Part shown: positions 42,306 to 51,855 of the stretch, in pieces
How positions within the stretch are numbered: the stretch's first letter is position 1
How the letters are laid out: each line of letters begins with the position of its first letter
DNA from: DHVE2 group archaeon
GTDB lineage: Archaea > Thermoplasmatota > Thermoplasmata > Thermoplasmatales > Aciduliprofundaceae
DNA length: 64,000 bases
Reading direction: 5' to 3'
Assembly (NCBI GenBank): GCA_026993785.1
Contig: JALWRZ010000003.1
Coordinates: 62,001 to 126,000 of the forward strand
The notes under the pieces: generated by a model
Seen by the model: the letters and a program-made list of their open reading frames with translations, nothing else
What the model was told of the DNA's origin: nothing
The model's database searches: none
Position numbers and translations under genes: made by a program

Positions 42306-42845
42306 ATGGCAGGAGATAAGGACTACGCGGATGTTATGGAAGAGTTCCTCAAGGAAATAGTAAAGGGCAGACTGGATGAGATGGACATAAAGATTTACAA
42401 GCTCCTCAGGGAGAATGGAAGATTAAGCGATACTGAGCTTGCAGAGAAGCTAGGTGTATCCATAACCACAGCTAGGAGGAGGAGAATGGAGCTACAGAAA
42501 AAAGGCTATCTCCAGGTAATAGGACTGCTCTATTTTGGTCCTGTGGAGATAGCCTATGCCGATGTGGTAGTGAAAATAAATCTTCAGGTTCCTGTAGAAG
42601 ATGTAATTGAGTTCATTAAAGAATGCGCCAATACCCCTTACATCTACGAGATCACAGAGTACATGGGCAACTACATTCTTCTGAGATTCTACGAGAGAGA
42701 TCTAGAGAGACTGAATTACCGTATCCACAGATTTCTGCATCAGAGAAAAGTCGTGGAGGATTATCAGATTCACATAGCCACCTGGACACCCAAGGCCTGG
42801 AATAAGACTCTATGGTTCAGATTCGACGAGAACCACAAAAAATAA
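42306..42845 (+). CDS. Lrp/AsnC-family transcription regulator
   Basis: The N-terminal half has an AsnC-type winged helix (DIKIYKLLRENGRLSDTELA followed by EKLGVSITTARRRRMELQKKGY). The C-terminal half (about residues 85-170) is RAM-like (VEDVIEFIKECANTPYIYEI). There is a 25-residue acidic N-terminal extension. Its ligand and targets are unknown. In archaea such proteins often control amino-acid or energy metabolism. I prefer ATG 42306 after GGTGGAT; a GTG three codons upstream is possible. It is convergent with the polyamine operon, 11 nt apart. Confidence 0.87.
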   Translation: MAGDKDYADVMEEFLKEIVKGRLDEMDIKIYKLLRENGRLSDTELAEKLGVSITTARRRRMELQKKGYLQVIGLLYFGPVEIAYADVVVKINLQVPVEDVIEFIKECANTPYIYEITEYMGNYILLRFYERDLERLNYRIHRFLHQRKVVEDYQIHIATWTPKAWNKTLWFRFDENHKK

Positions 42846-42856
42846 TTCTTTATCTT

Positions 42857-43402
42857 TTATGGCACAAGCACAGCGGCAGCTACAACGGTAGTCCACTCGC
42901 CGGGTTTTTCCACCACAGCAGTGGCTGTTACGTTGGCTGTCATTAGTATCTTATCATTCAGTTTCCATGCCTGTTTTTCCTCATCCCATTCAAGGTGACT
43001 CTGCAATCCAAGGGTGGAGGCAAGCATCTCCGCTGCAAGCTCTTCTGCATAGTTGCCGGCAACTTCGCCGGTCTCCCCAAAGCTGTGATGCTCACTTAAA
43101 TATCCATATTTACTCCTATCCTTGGGTATAGCGAGTCCCACCGATGCGGATATCAACCTATTAAGCTCGTTACTCGAGTTCTGAGCAAGTACCACGAAGA
43201 CGATCTGTCCAGGTTTCAGATATTTAAGTCCTTCTTCCTTTTCCACGATTTGGGCGTTGGGTGGAAAAATGGAGCTTACCTCTACAAGATTGAATTGCGC
43301 TATACCTGCATCTCTAAGGGCCCTTTCAAAGGAGCCCAATTTGCTTTTGTGTCGGCCTACTCCTCGGGTGAAAAAAACCTTAGTGGGGATAAGACTCATC
43401 AT
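42857..43402 (-). CDS. pdaD: Pyruvoyl-dependent arginine decarboxylase
   Basis: This enzyme converts arginine to agmatine, the first step of archaeal polyamine synthesis. The proenzyme cleaves itself at a Ser-Ser bond to create the pyruvoyl group; the site is S43/S44 in [11 protein letters not shown]. The 181-residue length and motifs ([34 protein letters not shown]) match the family. It is the last gene of the leftward operon and overlaps bpsA by 4 nt. Confidence 0.95.
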   Translation of the reverse strand: MMSLIPTKVFFTRGVGRHKSKLGSFERALRDAGIAQFNLVEVSSIFPPNAQIVEKEEGLKYLKPGQIVFVVLAQNSSNELNRLISASVGLAIPKDRSKYGYLSEHHSFGETGEVAGNYAEELAAEMLASTLGLQSHLEWDEEKQAWKLNDKILMTANVTATAVVEKPGEWTTVVAAAVLVP

Positions 43403-44448
43403 CTCAATCGCCCCGAAGCCTTTGCGGTTACCAGAGATTCATCATCCACATAGATTTCATCCTTCAGCTCCACTCTTCCCTTCACGAGGGGTTTTATTTC
43501 ACCCACTGCCTCAATTCTTATCAAGGTTGAGCGGTAAAAATCAGCATCTATCCTAGTGGAGCCTGTAAGCTTCGAAATCTTCTGATAAATAGGATACTGC
43601 TGCTCAGACACCTCAAGATTATTTTTCATAGGGTAAACATTGAAATCCCTCAGCATATCGGTGATGGCGAAATTCATTTCCAGAAGCCTTCTTTCTATCT
43701 CCCTCCACTTAGAAAGCGATGCCTCCAAATGCGTTAGACCAAAATATCCAGCGCCTCCCTTTCCCCTCAACCCGCTGGCGGCACGGGAGAGAAAAAGGGT
43801 TATACCCGGAATCGTTTCCACCGGATCTGTTATGAAAACATCGAATTTGCCTCTCATAGCCTCGGGGAGATCCTCCCTCACATCGAATTTCTGCGCCTCC
43901 ACAGGGAAGCTACGCTCCTCGGCTATCTTGTTTATGAAATTTATAAGCCTCTCATCTATCTCCAGCACCACGATTCTTTTTGGTAGCCTGGTGAGCGCCA
44001 TTCCGAGACTTATTAAATCATCATCACCTACAACAAGGATCTCCGAATTTTCTAAATCACCACGCTCATAGATGAAAGCAATGCGGCGCATCACATCCTC
44101 CTCTTTGATGTATCCCTGATCATATTCCGCTGTTGGTTTTGGCCTGCTCTTTGCGATCTCTTTATACTCGGATAGAACATCAAAGGCGTCCCCCACTATC
44201 CCACGGCCCTGGCAATTTTTACAACGTGTGTCATAAAATACAGCCTTTAACCTATCTCTTTCCCTCTGCCCCTTATCTGTGAGTGTTAATTTTCCATCCC
44301 TAATCTCAACTAATCCATCTTGAATAAGGAGAGATAGTTCCTTTACAAACACGTTTAAGTCCGCATCAACTAGGCTGATTAATTCCCACGGGCTCCTTTC
44401 CTTTTCCAGATACCTCAACATTTGCTTCTTCGTTCTCAAACTCCACAC
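43399..44448 (-). CDS. bpsA: Branched-chain polyamine synthase BpsA (N4-bis(aminopropyl)spermidine synthase)
   Basis: This enzyme adds two aminopropyl groups to spermidine to make the branched polyamine used by thermophiles. The N-terminal winged-helix part and a C76/C79 knuckle (CKNC) lead to the aminopropyltransferase core. The catalytic acidic motif GDDD is at 141-144, followed by [10 protein letters not shown] and FITDPVET. Methyl donor-like decarboxylated SAM would come from SpeH. The start at 44448 overlaps speH by 83 nt; an ATG at 44421 shortens the overlap to 56 nt. Either way the overlap is unusually long. Confidence 0.92.
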   Translation of the reverse strand: MWSLRTKKQMLRYLEKERSPWELISLVDADLNVFVKELSLLIQDGLVEIRDGKLTLTDKGQRERDRLKAVFYDTRCKNCQGRGIVGDAFDVLSEYKEIAKSRPKPTAEYDQGYIKEEDVMRRIAFIYERGDLENSEILVVGDDDLISLGMALTRLPKRIVVLEIDERLINFINKIAEERSFPVEAQKFDVREDLPEAMRGKFDVFITDPVETIPGITLFLSRAASGLRGKGGAGYFGLTHLEASLSKWREIERRLLEMNFAITDMLRDFNVYPMKNNLEVSEQQYPIYQKISKLTGSTRIDADFYRSTLIRIEAVGEIKPLVKGRVELKDEIYVDDESLVTAKASGRLR

Positions 44449-44791
44449 CTCTCTCCATCCGCACTATATCAACCCGGCTAGGGTTGAGTTTCTCTTTAAT
44501 ATATTCATATGCCAAATCAGCTTGCTTTGGATCACCGCAGGTATAGATATCTAACGTTACAAGCCCATACTCTGGCCAGGTGTGAAAACTCAAATGCGAT
44601 TCAGCGATCAAAACAATGCCGCTGGCACCCTCGGGCCTGAATTGATAATAATCAGAAGAAATCTTGCTCAATTTTGCAAATTTTACTGCACCCTCAAAAA
44701 TTTCCTTCATCTTTTCAACCCTAGCCAGGAGCGCTGGATCCACACCATACATATCCGCTATGATGTGAATCCCGACAGCCATCTTCATCAC
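44366..44791 (-). CDS. speH: S-adenosylmethionine decarboxylase proenzyme SpeH
   Basis: This enzyme provides decarboxylated SAM as the aminopropyl donor. The proenzyme cleaves between E64 and S65 in LIAESHLSFHTWPE to form a pyruvoyl group. The Cys in YTCGDP (C85) is also conserved. The start may be the ATG at 44791 or 44782. The C-terminal 25 residues, coded over the beginning of bpsA, extend beyond the usual end of the family and have low-complexity character. It is the first gene of the polyamine operon. Confidence 0.94.
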   Translation of the reverse strand: MMKMAVGIHIIADMYGVDPALLARVEKMKEIFEGAVKFAKLSKISSDYYQFRPEGASGIVLIAESHLSFHTWPEYGLVTLDIYTCGDPKQADLAYEYIKEKLNPSRVDIVRMERGVEFENEEANVEVSGKGKEPVGINQPS

Positions 44792-44869
44792 CTTCCATAT
44801 TTTTTCACCTCCATTGAAGTAATAGCAAAGGAGCTTAATAGTATTTCCTATTTGAACATTACGGATAAG

Positions 44870-45305
44870 AAGGAGGCGAAGCCCCTTTCTAAACCTCGAA
44901 GGGGGGCACAGCCCCCCTCTCTACACCCCCCTAAAGATAAGGGAAAGGGGTAGAGGGGAGAACGAGCATCGTAAGATGCGAGTTTGCCCTCCGCAGAAGG
45001 GCTAAACGAGCAATTCTGTAAAGAATTGCGAGCAAGCCCTGCGTTAGCAGGGCGATGCGTAGGTGCCCCACGAAGGGGGCTCCGCCCCCTCTCTACACCC
45101 CCATAAAGATAAGGGAGGGGTTTAGAAAGGGGAACCGTAGGTGCCCCTTCGTAGGGGAACCCACCGGAGGTTCCCAGCGCTGGCAGTTCCTCCCTTTTTC
45201 TAAGCCCCCACAAGAAAAGGGAGACGGTGTAGTGGGGAGAACGAGTGACACACAAAGCAGGTTGCGAACAGGCTTTGCTTTAGCAGAGCGAAGTGTAAAT
45301 GCAAA
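44870..45305 (+). repeat. Hairpin-repeat array, copy B
   Basis: The 544-bp gap between the beta-helix protein gene and speH holds the second copy of the array at 29.85 kb, in the opposite orientation. Palindromes include GGGGGGCACAGCCCCCC, GCAATTCTGTAAAGAATTGC (45010-45029), GCCCTGCGTTAGCAGGGC (45036-45053) and GGGGGCTCCGCCCCC. The module order GAACGAG-stem-GCGAGCAAG-stem-GATGCGTAGGTGCCCC equals that of copy A. Two further, weaker modules begin near 44961 (GAACGAGCATC) and 45239. It holds no credible gene. Confidence 0.8.
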
Positions 45306-45335
45306 ACTATGGGCTTAAAAAGTAAAAGAAAAAAG

Positions 45336-47288
45336 TTAGTGCATCTTTCTTCGTATCCAAATCAAAGATGCTGCGAGGAAAAGAGAGAGCATGAGTATAG
45401 GCCATTCTAGTTCTGGAATAATGTTATCCGCAGGATTCATAAGGGGATAGCTATCCACAATGTTACCGCTGGTGTAGGGCGTATCTCCTATCCCGTCGCC
45501 ATCGTCATCGTTTCCCGAGTAATCACTCCAGTAATTCCCACCTGTGGGGTAGCTGGCATTCCAGAAGTTGGAGGTGGATGAATCGTAGGCGTTAGGATTA
45601 TTGTCTATGAAATTGTTGTTGTATATCCTATTACCGCTACTGAAGGTTAGCCTGAAGCCATGGAAGAAATTATCTTGGATGGTATTGTTTCTCACAATAT
45701 TGTTGTCGCATCGATAAAAAGCTATTCCGTAGAGATTATGGGAAAAAGAGCTGTTGGATATGACGTTATCATTGGAGTACCGGAAGGTGGCTCCTGTTAT
45801 TTCCCCGTACTCTGCCACAACACCTGAGAATATGCTGGAAGATACATCATTGCCAAATATATTGTAAAAACCCTGCTCTAAAAATGTGGAATTTTGAACT
45901 ATTATGGAGGATGAGAAACCTATCATTAATCCTGCATCACCCCCCACAACACTAGCATGCTCCACAACTATATTGTGGGATGAGGCAATAATAATCTCTC
46001 CCATGGTGCCCGTTATACTCTCGCCAATCGTATTCGCCACATACTTAATGGGCCTGCCATTTGCCACGTTGCTCTCATCGATGATGTGGGAATCCCAGTA
46101 CTCCGAAGAGTCCCCACTTATGAGTATATTGTTATTTTCAAACTCATTGCTGGATACGCTTATCTGCTGAGAGTTTACCAGCCATAGCCCCCGCATATTT
46201 CCTCTAAAGGTACTGTTGGTAACTTTAATATCATCAGATAGTTCCAAGTTAACTCCCTGCATATTATCTCTTGAGGTTATGTTGTTGATAGTGCAATTTT
46301 CGCTGTGATAGAAATATATCCCATAAAGCGTTGTGTTGTGAACCGTGGTATTCTTTATTGCAATCTGAGAGGAAAAACCTACGATAATAGATGCGCTGGT
46401 ATACCCTATCTTCGCGCCTTCGACAGTAACACTATAGGATGCTGCAATAATAATCTCGCCGCCATCCTCTGGGCTCTTACCACCATTTTGCTGTGTAAGA
46501 TAGTATATGGGCTTACCATTTACTGTATTGGTGGTATCTATATCATGGGTATCCCAATAGTCCTCAGCATTTCCCTTGATGAATATCCCATCATTCCCAA
46601 AGGTATTATTTTTAAACACTATTTGCTGAGAGATATATAGATAGGCACCCATAATATGGTTATCCTGAAATGCATTGTCCCGGATAGTTAAACCTGTACA
46701 ATCCTGAAGATGAATACCTGCATACCTATTCACATGGAATGTGTTGTTATGTACCACGCTATCGCTCCGTGCGCCTTTCAGATATACGCCCACATAATTG
46801 CTGCTAATTAAATTGTTCGAAATCTCTAGGTTGTGCATTTTTATGCTATAGACCCCATAGCGCAAACTGCTCTGCAGGCGATTTCCTTCAATTAGTGCAT
46901 TACTCGCATTATAAAGTATTATAGCACTACCGCCAAAATAAGGTGGTGGACCTCCATTCGCTGAATAAATGTAACAATTTCTTATTTCAAAATGAAGCGT
47001 CGTATTGCCCACATAAATCCCGTAGCCAAATCCAGCACCGTTTATTGAATAATTTTCGATGAGATATGGAGAATCCGCGGTGCCATCTCCACTCCAATTT
47101 TCCGCTGATGCGAGAGCCGCGAGTTCAGAATCGCTGTTTATTCTTATGGGCTGATGCGCAATATAGCTCTCTCCAAACATTGCTTCCCGCGTGCCTTTTT
47201 CCTGAGGTTCCATACCGTTCACGAAGGTAAAAAAGCTCCCTCCCATAATCAGTATGGCAATAATCAAAATCGAAATACTCATACGCAT
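45336..47288 (-). CDS. Secreted right-handed beta-helix (NosD-like) surface protein with C-terminal anchor
   Basis: The 650-residue protein begins with a signal peptide (SISILIIAILIMGGSFFTF) and ends with a Pro-Glu segment, a hydrophobic helix and an Arg/Lys tail (IPELEWPILMLSLFLAASLI then WIRRK). This tail resembles the archaeal PEF-CTERM sorting signal, which is processed by an archaeosortase. Between them are many 22-residue beta-helix rungs with repeated N-N-x-I and N-S-T/S motifs, as in NosD-like domains. There are also many N-X-S/T sequons. A linker WSDYSGNDDDGDGIGDTPY looks calcium-binding. It is probably on the cell surface. Ligand unknown. Confidence 0.85.
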   Translation of the reverse strand: MRMSISILIIAILIMGGSFFTFVNGMEPQEKGTREAMFGESYIAHQPIRINSDSELAALASAENWSGDGTADSPYLIENYSINGAGFGYGIYVGNTTLHFEIRNCYIYSANGGPPPYFGGSAIILYNASNALIEGNRLQSSLRYGVYSIKMHNLEISNNLISSNYVGVYLKGARSDSVVHNNTFHVNRYAGIHLQDCTGLTIRDNAFQDNHIMGAYLYISQQIVFKNNTFGNDGIFIKGNAEDYWDTHDIDTTNTVNGKPIYYLTQQNGGKSPEDGGEIIIAASYSVTVEGAKIGYTSASIIVGFSSQIAIKNTTVHNTTLYGIYFYHSENCTINNITSRDNMQGVNLELSDDIKVTNSTFRGNMRGLWLVNSQQISVSSNEFENNNILISGDSSEYWDSHIIDESNVANGRPIKYVANTIGESITGTMGEIIIASSHNIVVEHASVVGGDAGLMIGFSSSIIVQNSTFLEQGFYNIFGNDVSSSIFSGVVAEYGEITGATFRYSNDNVISNSSFSHNLYGIAFYRCDNNIVRNNTIQDNFFHGFRLTFSSGNRIYNNNFIDNNPNAYDSSTSNFWNASYPTGGNYWSDYSGNDDDGDGIGDTPYTSGNIVDSYPLMNPADNIIPELEWPILMLSLFLAASLIWIRRKMH

Positions 47289-47354
47289 TATTTTTCCTCC
47301 TTAAATATCCATAAATTCAACCTTTATAAAGGTTTGCGCTCGAAGGTATTGAAT

Positions 47355-48125
47355 CTATTTAATAAGCCTCGCGAGGATATCTACCAGGGCACCGGCGTTG
47401 GGAAGTACGTAATCTACGCGATCTGCAGGCTCCGTGGCAACACCGCTAAGCACAAGCACTTTTTTTGCTCTCAATCTATCAGCCATAAGCATATCCGTCT
47501 CAATGCGATCGCCTACAACCCAGTAGTCTCCATCTCCCAGCATTTTCCTTATTATTTGAATATAAGGCTCGTTGGGCTTGCCCATAACCTTGGCCTTTTT
47601 CCCTGTAGCTGCTTCCAATGCGGCTACCATGCTTCCCGCTCCGGGTATAAGACCTTCTTCCGATGGAAAATTCCTATCATCGTTGGTTGCTATGAACTTT
47701 GCCCCCTTATTTATTGCAAGACACCCGGCCTTTAATTTCTCGTAGGTGAGTGTGGTATCCATCCCCACGATTACATATTCCGCTTCTCTCCATTCTTTGA
47801 AATCCACAACACTCCACCCTATCCTTCGAATTTCATGATAAATTCCCATCTCCCCTATGATGAGGGCCCTTGCATGCCCTCTCTCCCCCTTCAACACTTC
47901 AGCAGTTACGTAGGCGGAAGTTATTATGTTATCCCTATTCACCTCCATTCCCATATTTCTTAGTTTCTCTACATACATATCCCGGGTTCTGGTGGAGTTG
48001 TTGGTGGCAAGAAGAAAAGGAATCCCATGGTCCTGGAGAAAGGTGATGAGCTTATCCGCTCCCTCTATTTTTTTATTTCCCCGATAAAGGACGCCGTCCA
48101 TATCTATGATGAATTTAATCTCCAT
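47355..48125 (-). CDS. HAD-superfamily sugar or nucleotide phosphatase (NagD-like, subclass IIA)
   Basis: The 256-residue protein starts with the HAD nucleophile motif FIIDMDGVLYRG. The motif II LLATNNSTRT, a cap domain and motif IV WVVGDRIETDMLMADRLRAK follow. This is the HAD-IIA (NagD/AraL) layout. In archaea members dephosphorylate small phosphates such as glycerol phosphates or phosphoglycolate; the substrate cannot be assigned. It stands alone, with an unrelated surface protein gene 66 nt downstream. Confidence 0.9.
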   Translation of the reverse strand: MEIKFIIDMDGVLYRGNKKIEGADKLITFLQDHGIPFLLATNNSTRTRDMYVEKLRNMGMEVNRDNIITSAYVTAEVLKGERGHARALIIGEMGIYHEIRRIGWSVVDFKEWREAEYVIVGMDTTLTYEKLKAGCLAINKGAKFIATNDDRNFPSEEGLIPGAGSMVAALEAATGKKAKVMGKPNEPYIQIIRKMLGDGDYWVVGDRIETDMLMADRLRAKKVLVLSGVATEPADRVDYVLPNAGALVDILARLIK

Positions 48126-48346
48126 AGGCCCTCATGCGCTTCACCCTTTTAAATTAATCTTTTTAATCCCCACTTCCAGGAGAGAGTCCACCTGAGCATA
48201 TTTCCAAAAAATTGTGTGATTTGGGAGAAAATATTCAAGAATTGTTGTGAAAATGTCAGAATTAAAAATGGTAATTTGGTTTAGTTTAAAATTTTAACAA
48301 AAAAAGTTATATATTTTTATCACCTTTCACTTACTGGGTGCGTTAC
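48126..48346 (+). promoter_or_regulatory. Promoter region of the second peptide transporter operon
   Basis: A TATA-like stretch AGTTATATATTTTTATC (about 48305-48321) lies 26-40 nt before the ATG at 48347. A GGGTG ribosome-like site follows at 48336-48340. Nothing else is recognisable in this gap. Confidence 0.45.
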
Positions 48347-49939
48347 ATGGACAAAAAAATATTGGTAGCTACCATAGTGGTAATAGTGATAATCATTGCT
48401 GCGGTGGGCGCGTACTTTGCAATGTCCGGCGAAAAAAAACCAGGTGAACAGAAACCCACGCCTTCTACCGTTATATATGGCTATATGGTGGAAATGATAA
48501 CCTTGGATCCAAGTACAGAGTTCTCCAATTCAATAGTAACCCTCGCCAATCTCTATGAGGATCTTACCAAGTATGTAGATGGAAATATAGAACCTTGGCT
48601 TGCCACCAGCTGGGAATCTAACAGTGATGCGACGGTATGGACATTCCATCTTAGGGAAAATGTCAAATTCCACAGCGGTAATCCCTTCACAGCCGAGGAT
48701 GTGAAGTGGAGCATTGAGAGGACTATGAGGATGGGGCAGGGTGCAGCCTTTATCTGGGACCCCGTGAAAGAGATAAAAGTGATCGATGACCACACTGTGG
48801 AATTTGATCTTAAGTATTCAGCTAACCTTCCTCTAATCGCCTCTGCCAGTTATGGTGCGTGGATAATGGATAGCAAGTTGCTATCCTCCATAGGCAACGA
48901 TACGCAGATTGCAGATTATCTTAACAAGGGACATGATGCAGGAACTGGCCCATATTATCTCGCTTCCTACGATGCCAAAACGCAGGTAGTTATGAAGAAA
49001 TTCGACGATTACTGGGGCGGCTGGAATGATAAGCAGTTTGATATAGCCATAATAAAAATTGTGCCTGATGCCTCTCTGAGGGAGCAGATGGTAACGAGCA
49101 ACCAGATACAAATAACCAGAGAGCTTCCTCTGGATGATATCCCTGAGCTGGAAAATAATCCCAATGTGAAGGTGGATGCCACACCCTCATATCAGGAGCT
49201 ATACGGCATGCTTAACACGGTAAAAGCCCCACTGAATAACAAGCTTGTTAGGCAAGCACTGGCCTACGCAACGCCCTACGATGATCTTGTGAAATATGTG
49301 CTTAATGGATACGGCGAAGTTGCCAAGTGCCCCATTCCCAAGGGCATGCCTGGATATTTTGATGACCTTCCTACCTACTCATACGATATAACGAAGGCCA
49401 AGCAGCTTCTGGATCAGGCAGGATATTCTAATGGGTTCCATCTTCTTCTAACTTACACCGCTGGAGATGAAGCGGAAAAGAAGGTAGCCGAGCTTCTCAA
49501 ATCCTCATGGAGCAAGATAGGTGTGGACCTCGAAATAAGGGCCCTGAACTGGGAGCAGCAGTGGTCCTTTGCCACAAGTGATCCTTCCAAGGCCCAGGAC
49601 GTCCTCATATTCTACTGGTGGCCCACATATCCAACGCCCTATGACTTCCTATTCAACATGTTCCACTCTGAGGAGCAGCCTTTCTTCAATCTTGCATACT
49701 ATAACAACAGTGAGTTTGATCATCTAATAGACCAGGCTGTGGCATTAGAAGGTACAGATATGCAGAAAGCGCTCTCTCTTTATCATCAGGCAGAAGAGAT
49801 TCTCATGGAAGATTCCCCGGCGCTGTTTCTCTACAACCCTGACGATGTATATGTGCTTTCCAACACCATCACAGGATTCAAGGATAATCCAGGCTATCCA
49901 CAGGTGGTATTCTTCTACGATCTACAAAAGGCCTCCTAA
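48347..49939 (+). CDS. Membrane-anchored oligopeptide-binding protein (SBP family 5), second system
   Basis: This is the receptor of the second peptide or amide importer. After a lysine-led start, one hydrophobic helix (ILVATIVVIVIIIAAVGAYF) anchors the protein. A Pro/Lys linker and a DppA-like domain follow (ITLDPSTEFSNSIVTLANLY, TWTFHLRENVKFHSG). No lipobox Cys is present. I start at ATG 48347; a GTG three codons upstream is possible. It is shorter than its paralog at 2.9-4.7 kb, lacking that protein's cytoplasmic tail. It heads an operon with dppB, C, D, F and a racemase gene, so its ligand may be an unusual peptide-like compound. Confidence 0.93.
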   Translation: MDKKILVATIVVIVIIIAAVGAYFAMSGEKKPGEQKPTPSTVIYGYMVEMITLDPSTEFSNSIVTLANLYEDLTKYVDGNIEPWLATSWESNSDATVWTFHLRENVKFHSGNPFTAEDVKWSIERTMRMGQGAAFIWDPVKEIKVIDDHTVEFDLKYSANLPLIASASYGAWIMDSKLLSSIGNDTQIADYLNKGHDAGTGPYYLASYDAKTQVVMKKFDDYWGGWNDKQFDIAIIKIVPDASLREQMVTSNQIQITRELPLDDIPELENNPNVKVDATPSYQELYGMLNTVKAPLNNKLVRQALAYATPYDDLVKYVLNGYGEVAKCPIPKGMPGYFDDLPTYSYDITKAKQLLDQAGYSNGFHLLLTYTAGDEAEKKVAELLKSSWSKIGVDLEIRALNWEQQWSFATSDPSKAQDVLIFYWWPTYPTPYDFLFNMFHSEEQPFFNLAYYNNSEFDHLIDQAVALEGTDMQKALSLYHQAEEILMEDSPALFLYNPDDVYVLSNTITGFKDNPGYPQVVFFYDLQKAS

Positions 49940-49967
49940 CCTTTCTTTCCTTTTTTGGTGATGTAAG

Positions 49968-50987
49968 ATGAAGCTGTGGGAATACATCATCTACAGACTC
50001 ATCCTCGCCTTCGTGGTAATCTTCTTTGTGATAGTCATAGTCTTCTTTGTATCTCATGTTATTCCTTCTAATCCCGCAGCTTTATGGGCCGGCGCACATC
50101 CCACTCCTGAGGAAATAGAGAAAGCTAAGGAGATGCTGCATCTAAATGATCCTTTAATCGTTCAATTTTATTATTATCTTAGCGATCTCCTGCATGGAGA
50201 TCTAGGAGTTTCCATACGAACGCATAACCCTGTTCTGGAGGACATCTCCAAGGCGTTTACAGCCACACTTGAATTGATAATTGTTGCGGAGTTCTTCGCT
50301 ATTATTGTTGGTATAGCCCTTGGTGTATATTCCGCTGTTAAGAAGAATAGCTGGGTTGATAATTTAAGCAGATTATTTGCCATAAGCGGGGTTTCACTTC
50401 CCGCTTTCTGGTTTGGAATGATTCTCCAGCTTCTCTTTTTTAAGCAGTTGGGATGGCTACCCCTCTCTGGAAGGGTGGATACCGTAGTAATGCTGGAACA
50501 TCCCCTGCATGTAATAACGGGTCTTTACATATTTGATTCTCTTATTACCGGTAACTGGGCGGTATTTAAAAATGCCATATGGCATATAATATTGCCCGCC
50601 GCCACCCTTGCGATGTATCCTGTAGGTCTTATAACCCGCCAGGTAAGGTCTATGATGATTGAAGTTCTTCAAGAAAATTATATAAGAACTGCAAGGGCCT
50701 ACGGGGTGCCAAACTGGAAAATATATATGAAGTATGCGCTAAAAAATGCCATAGCTCCTGCACTTATAGTTGTGGGTTTATCTTTAGCGTACACGCTGGT
50801 GGGCGCCTTTCTCGTGGAGATCATATTTAACTGGCCCGGGCTGGGTAGGTATGCAACATATGCGATTCTGAGTATGGATTATCCTGCAATTATTGGCGTG
50901 GTCATTATAGCGGCTTCTGCGTATGTTTTCATAAATTTAATCGTGGATCTAATTCAAATGTACCTGGATCCCAGGATCAGGGTGTGA
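49968..50987 (+). CDS. dppB: Oligopeptide ABC transporter permease DppB, second system
   Basis: The 339-residue permease has the DppB N-terminal helix (LWEYIIYRLILAFVVIFFVI), the SHVIPSNPAALWAG segment, the EAA loop (YIRTARAYGVPNWKIYMKYA) and the end YLDPRIRV. Its start follows the ribosome site GGTGATG at 49957-49963. It pairs with the DppC gene, which begins 4 nt downstream. It is clearly related to the DppB at 1.8-2.8 kb but not a recent duplicate. Confidence 0.95.
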   Translation: MKLWEYIIYRLILAFVVIFFVIVIVFFVSHVIPSNPAALWAGAHPTPEEIEKAKEMLHLNDPLIVQFYYYLSDLLHGDLGVSIRTHNPVLEDISKAFTATLELIIVAEFFAIIVGIALGVYSAVKKNSWVDNLSRLFAISGVSLPAFWFGMILQLLFFKQLGWLPLSGRVDTVVMLEHPLHVITGLYIFDSLITGNWAVFKNAIWHIILPAATLAMYPVGLITRQVRSMMIEVLQENYIRTARAYGVPNWKIYMKYALKNAIAPALIVVGLSLAYTLVGAFLVEIIFNWPGLGRYATYAILSMDYPAIIGVVIIAASAYVFINLIVDLIQMYLDPRIRV

Positions 50988-50991
50988 GAGC

Positions 50992-51855
50992 ATGAAAAAG
51001 GAAGAAATAATCAGAGTGATGAAAATACTCGTTCGAAATAAGCTTTCCCTGTTAGGTCTAATCATAATTATAGGGCTGGTAATAACTGCGCTTTTTGCGC
51101 CATGGCTGGCACCATACCCAGAGCAGGCCAAGGGTGAACCAAATCTGGAAGAGAAGCTGCAGCCACCCAGCTCAAAGCACTGGTTTGGAACGGATTATAT
51201 GGGAAGAGATGTGCTGAGCCGTGTAATTTACGGTGCTCGTATCTCTCTTATAGTAGCCGTGGCTGTCGTCTCTCTAGGGCTGCTCATAGGTGTTCCCCTG
51301 GGGCTTCTTGCAGGATTCAAAGGGGGCGCCGTGGATATAATCATTATGAGAATTACGGACATTTTTCTATCTTTCCCACCCCTGCTTCTCGCTCTCCTCA
51401 TATCTGTCACACTTGGTAGAGGCTTAGAGAATGCAATCATTGCTCTTGCTGTGAGCTGGTGGCCCTGGTATACCCGCCTTATAAGAGGTATGGCCATATC
51501 CATAAAAGAGAAACCGTATGTGGAAGTGGCTAAAAGCTTGGGTATAAGTAACTGGAAAATTATAGCCAGACACATACTGCCCAACGCCATTTCACCTGTG
51601 ATTGTTCAGGGAACCATGGATATGGGCTCTGCAATTTTGGAGGCAAGTGCCCTGAGCTTTCTTGGGTTGGGGGTGCAGCCGCCAACCGCAGACTGGGGAC
51701 TGATGGTGAGTCAGGGAAAGGACTATCTCCTCAATTTCTGGTGGTATCCAACCTTCCCAGGACTTGCCATCTTCATAACCGTGGTGGCCTTTAATCTGGT
51801 TGGTGATACGCTTAGGGAGATCCTTGACCCCAGGCTAAGGAGGAGGTTCCTATGA
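50992..51855 (+). CDS. dppC: Oligopeptide ABC transporter permease DppC, second system
   Basis: This 287-residue protein is of standard DppC length. The first helix runs directly (APWLAPYPEQAKGEPNLEEK) into the conserved HWFGTDYMGRDVLSRVIYG, so the large insert seen in the other DppC of this window is absent. The EAA loop is YVEVAKSLGISNWKIIARHI and the C-terminus is ILDPRLRRRFL. Its stop overlaps the dppD start by 4 nt. Confidence 0.95.
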   Translation: MKKEEIIRVMKILVRNKLSLLGLIIIIGLVITALFAPWLAPYPEQAKGEPNLEEKLQPPSSKHWFGTDYMGRDVLSRVIYGARISLIVAVAVVSLGLLIGVPLGLLAGFKGGAVDIIIMRITDIFLSFPPLLLALLISVTLGRGLENAIIALAVSWWPWYTRLIRGMAISIKEKPYVEVAKSLGISNWKIIARHILPNAISPVIVQGTMDMGSAILEASALSFLGLGVQPPTADWGLMVSQGKDYLLNFWWYPTFPGLAIFITVVAFNLVGDTLREILDPRLRRRFL

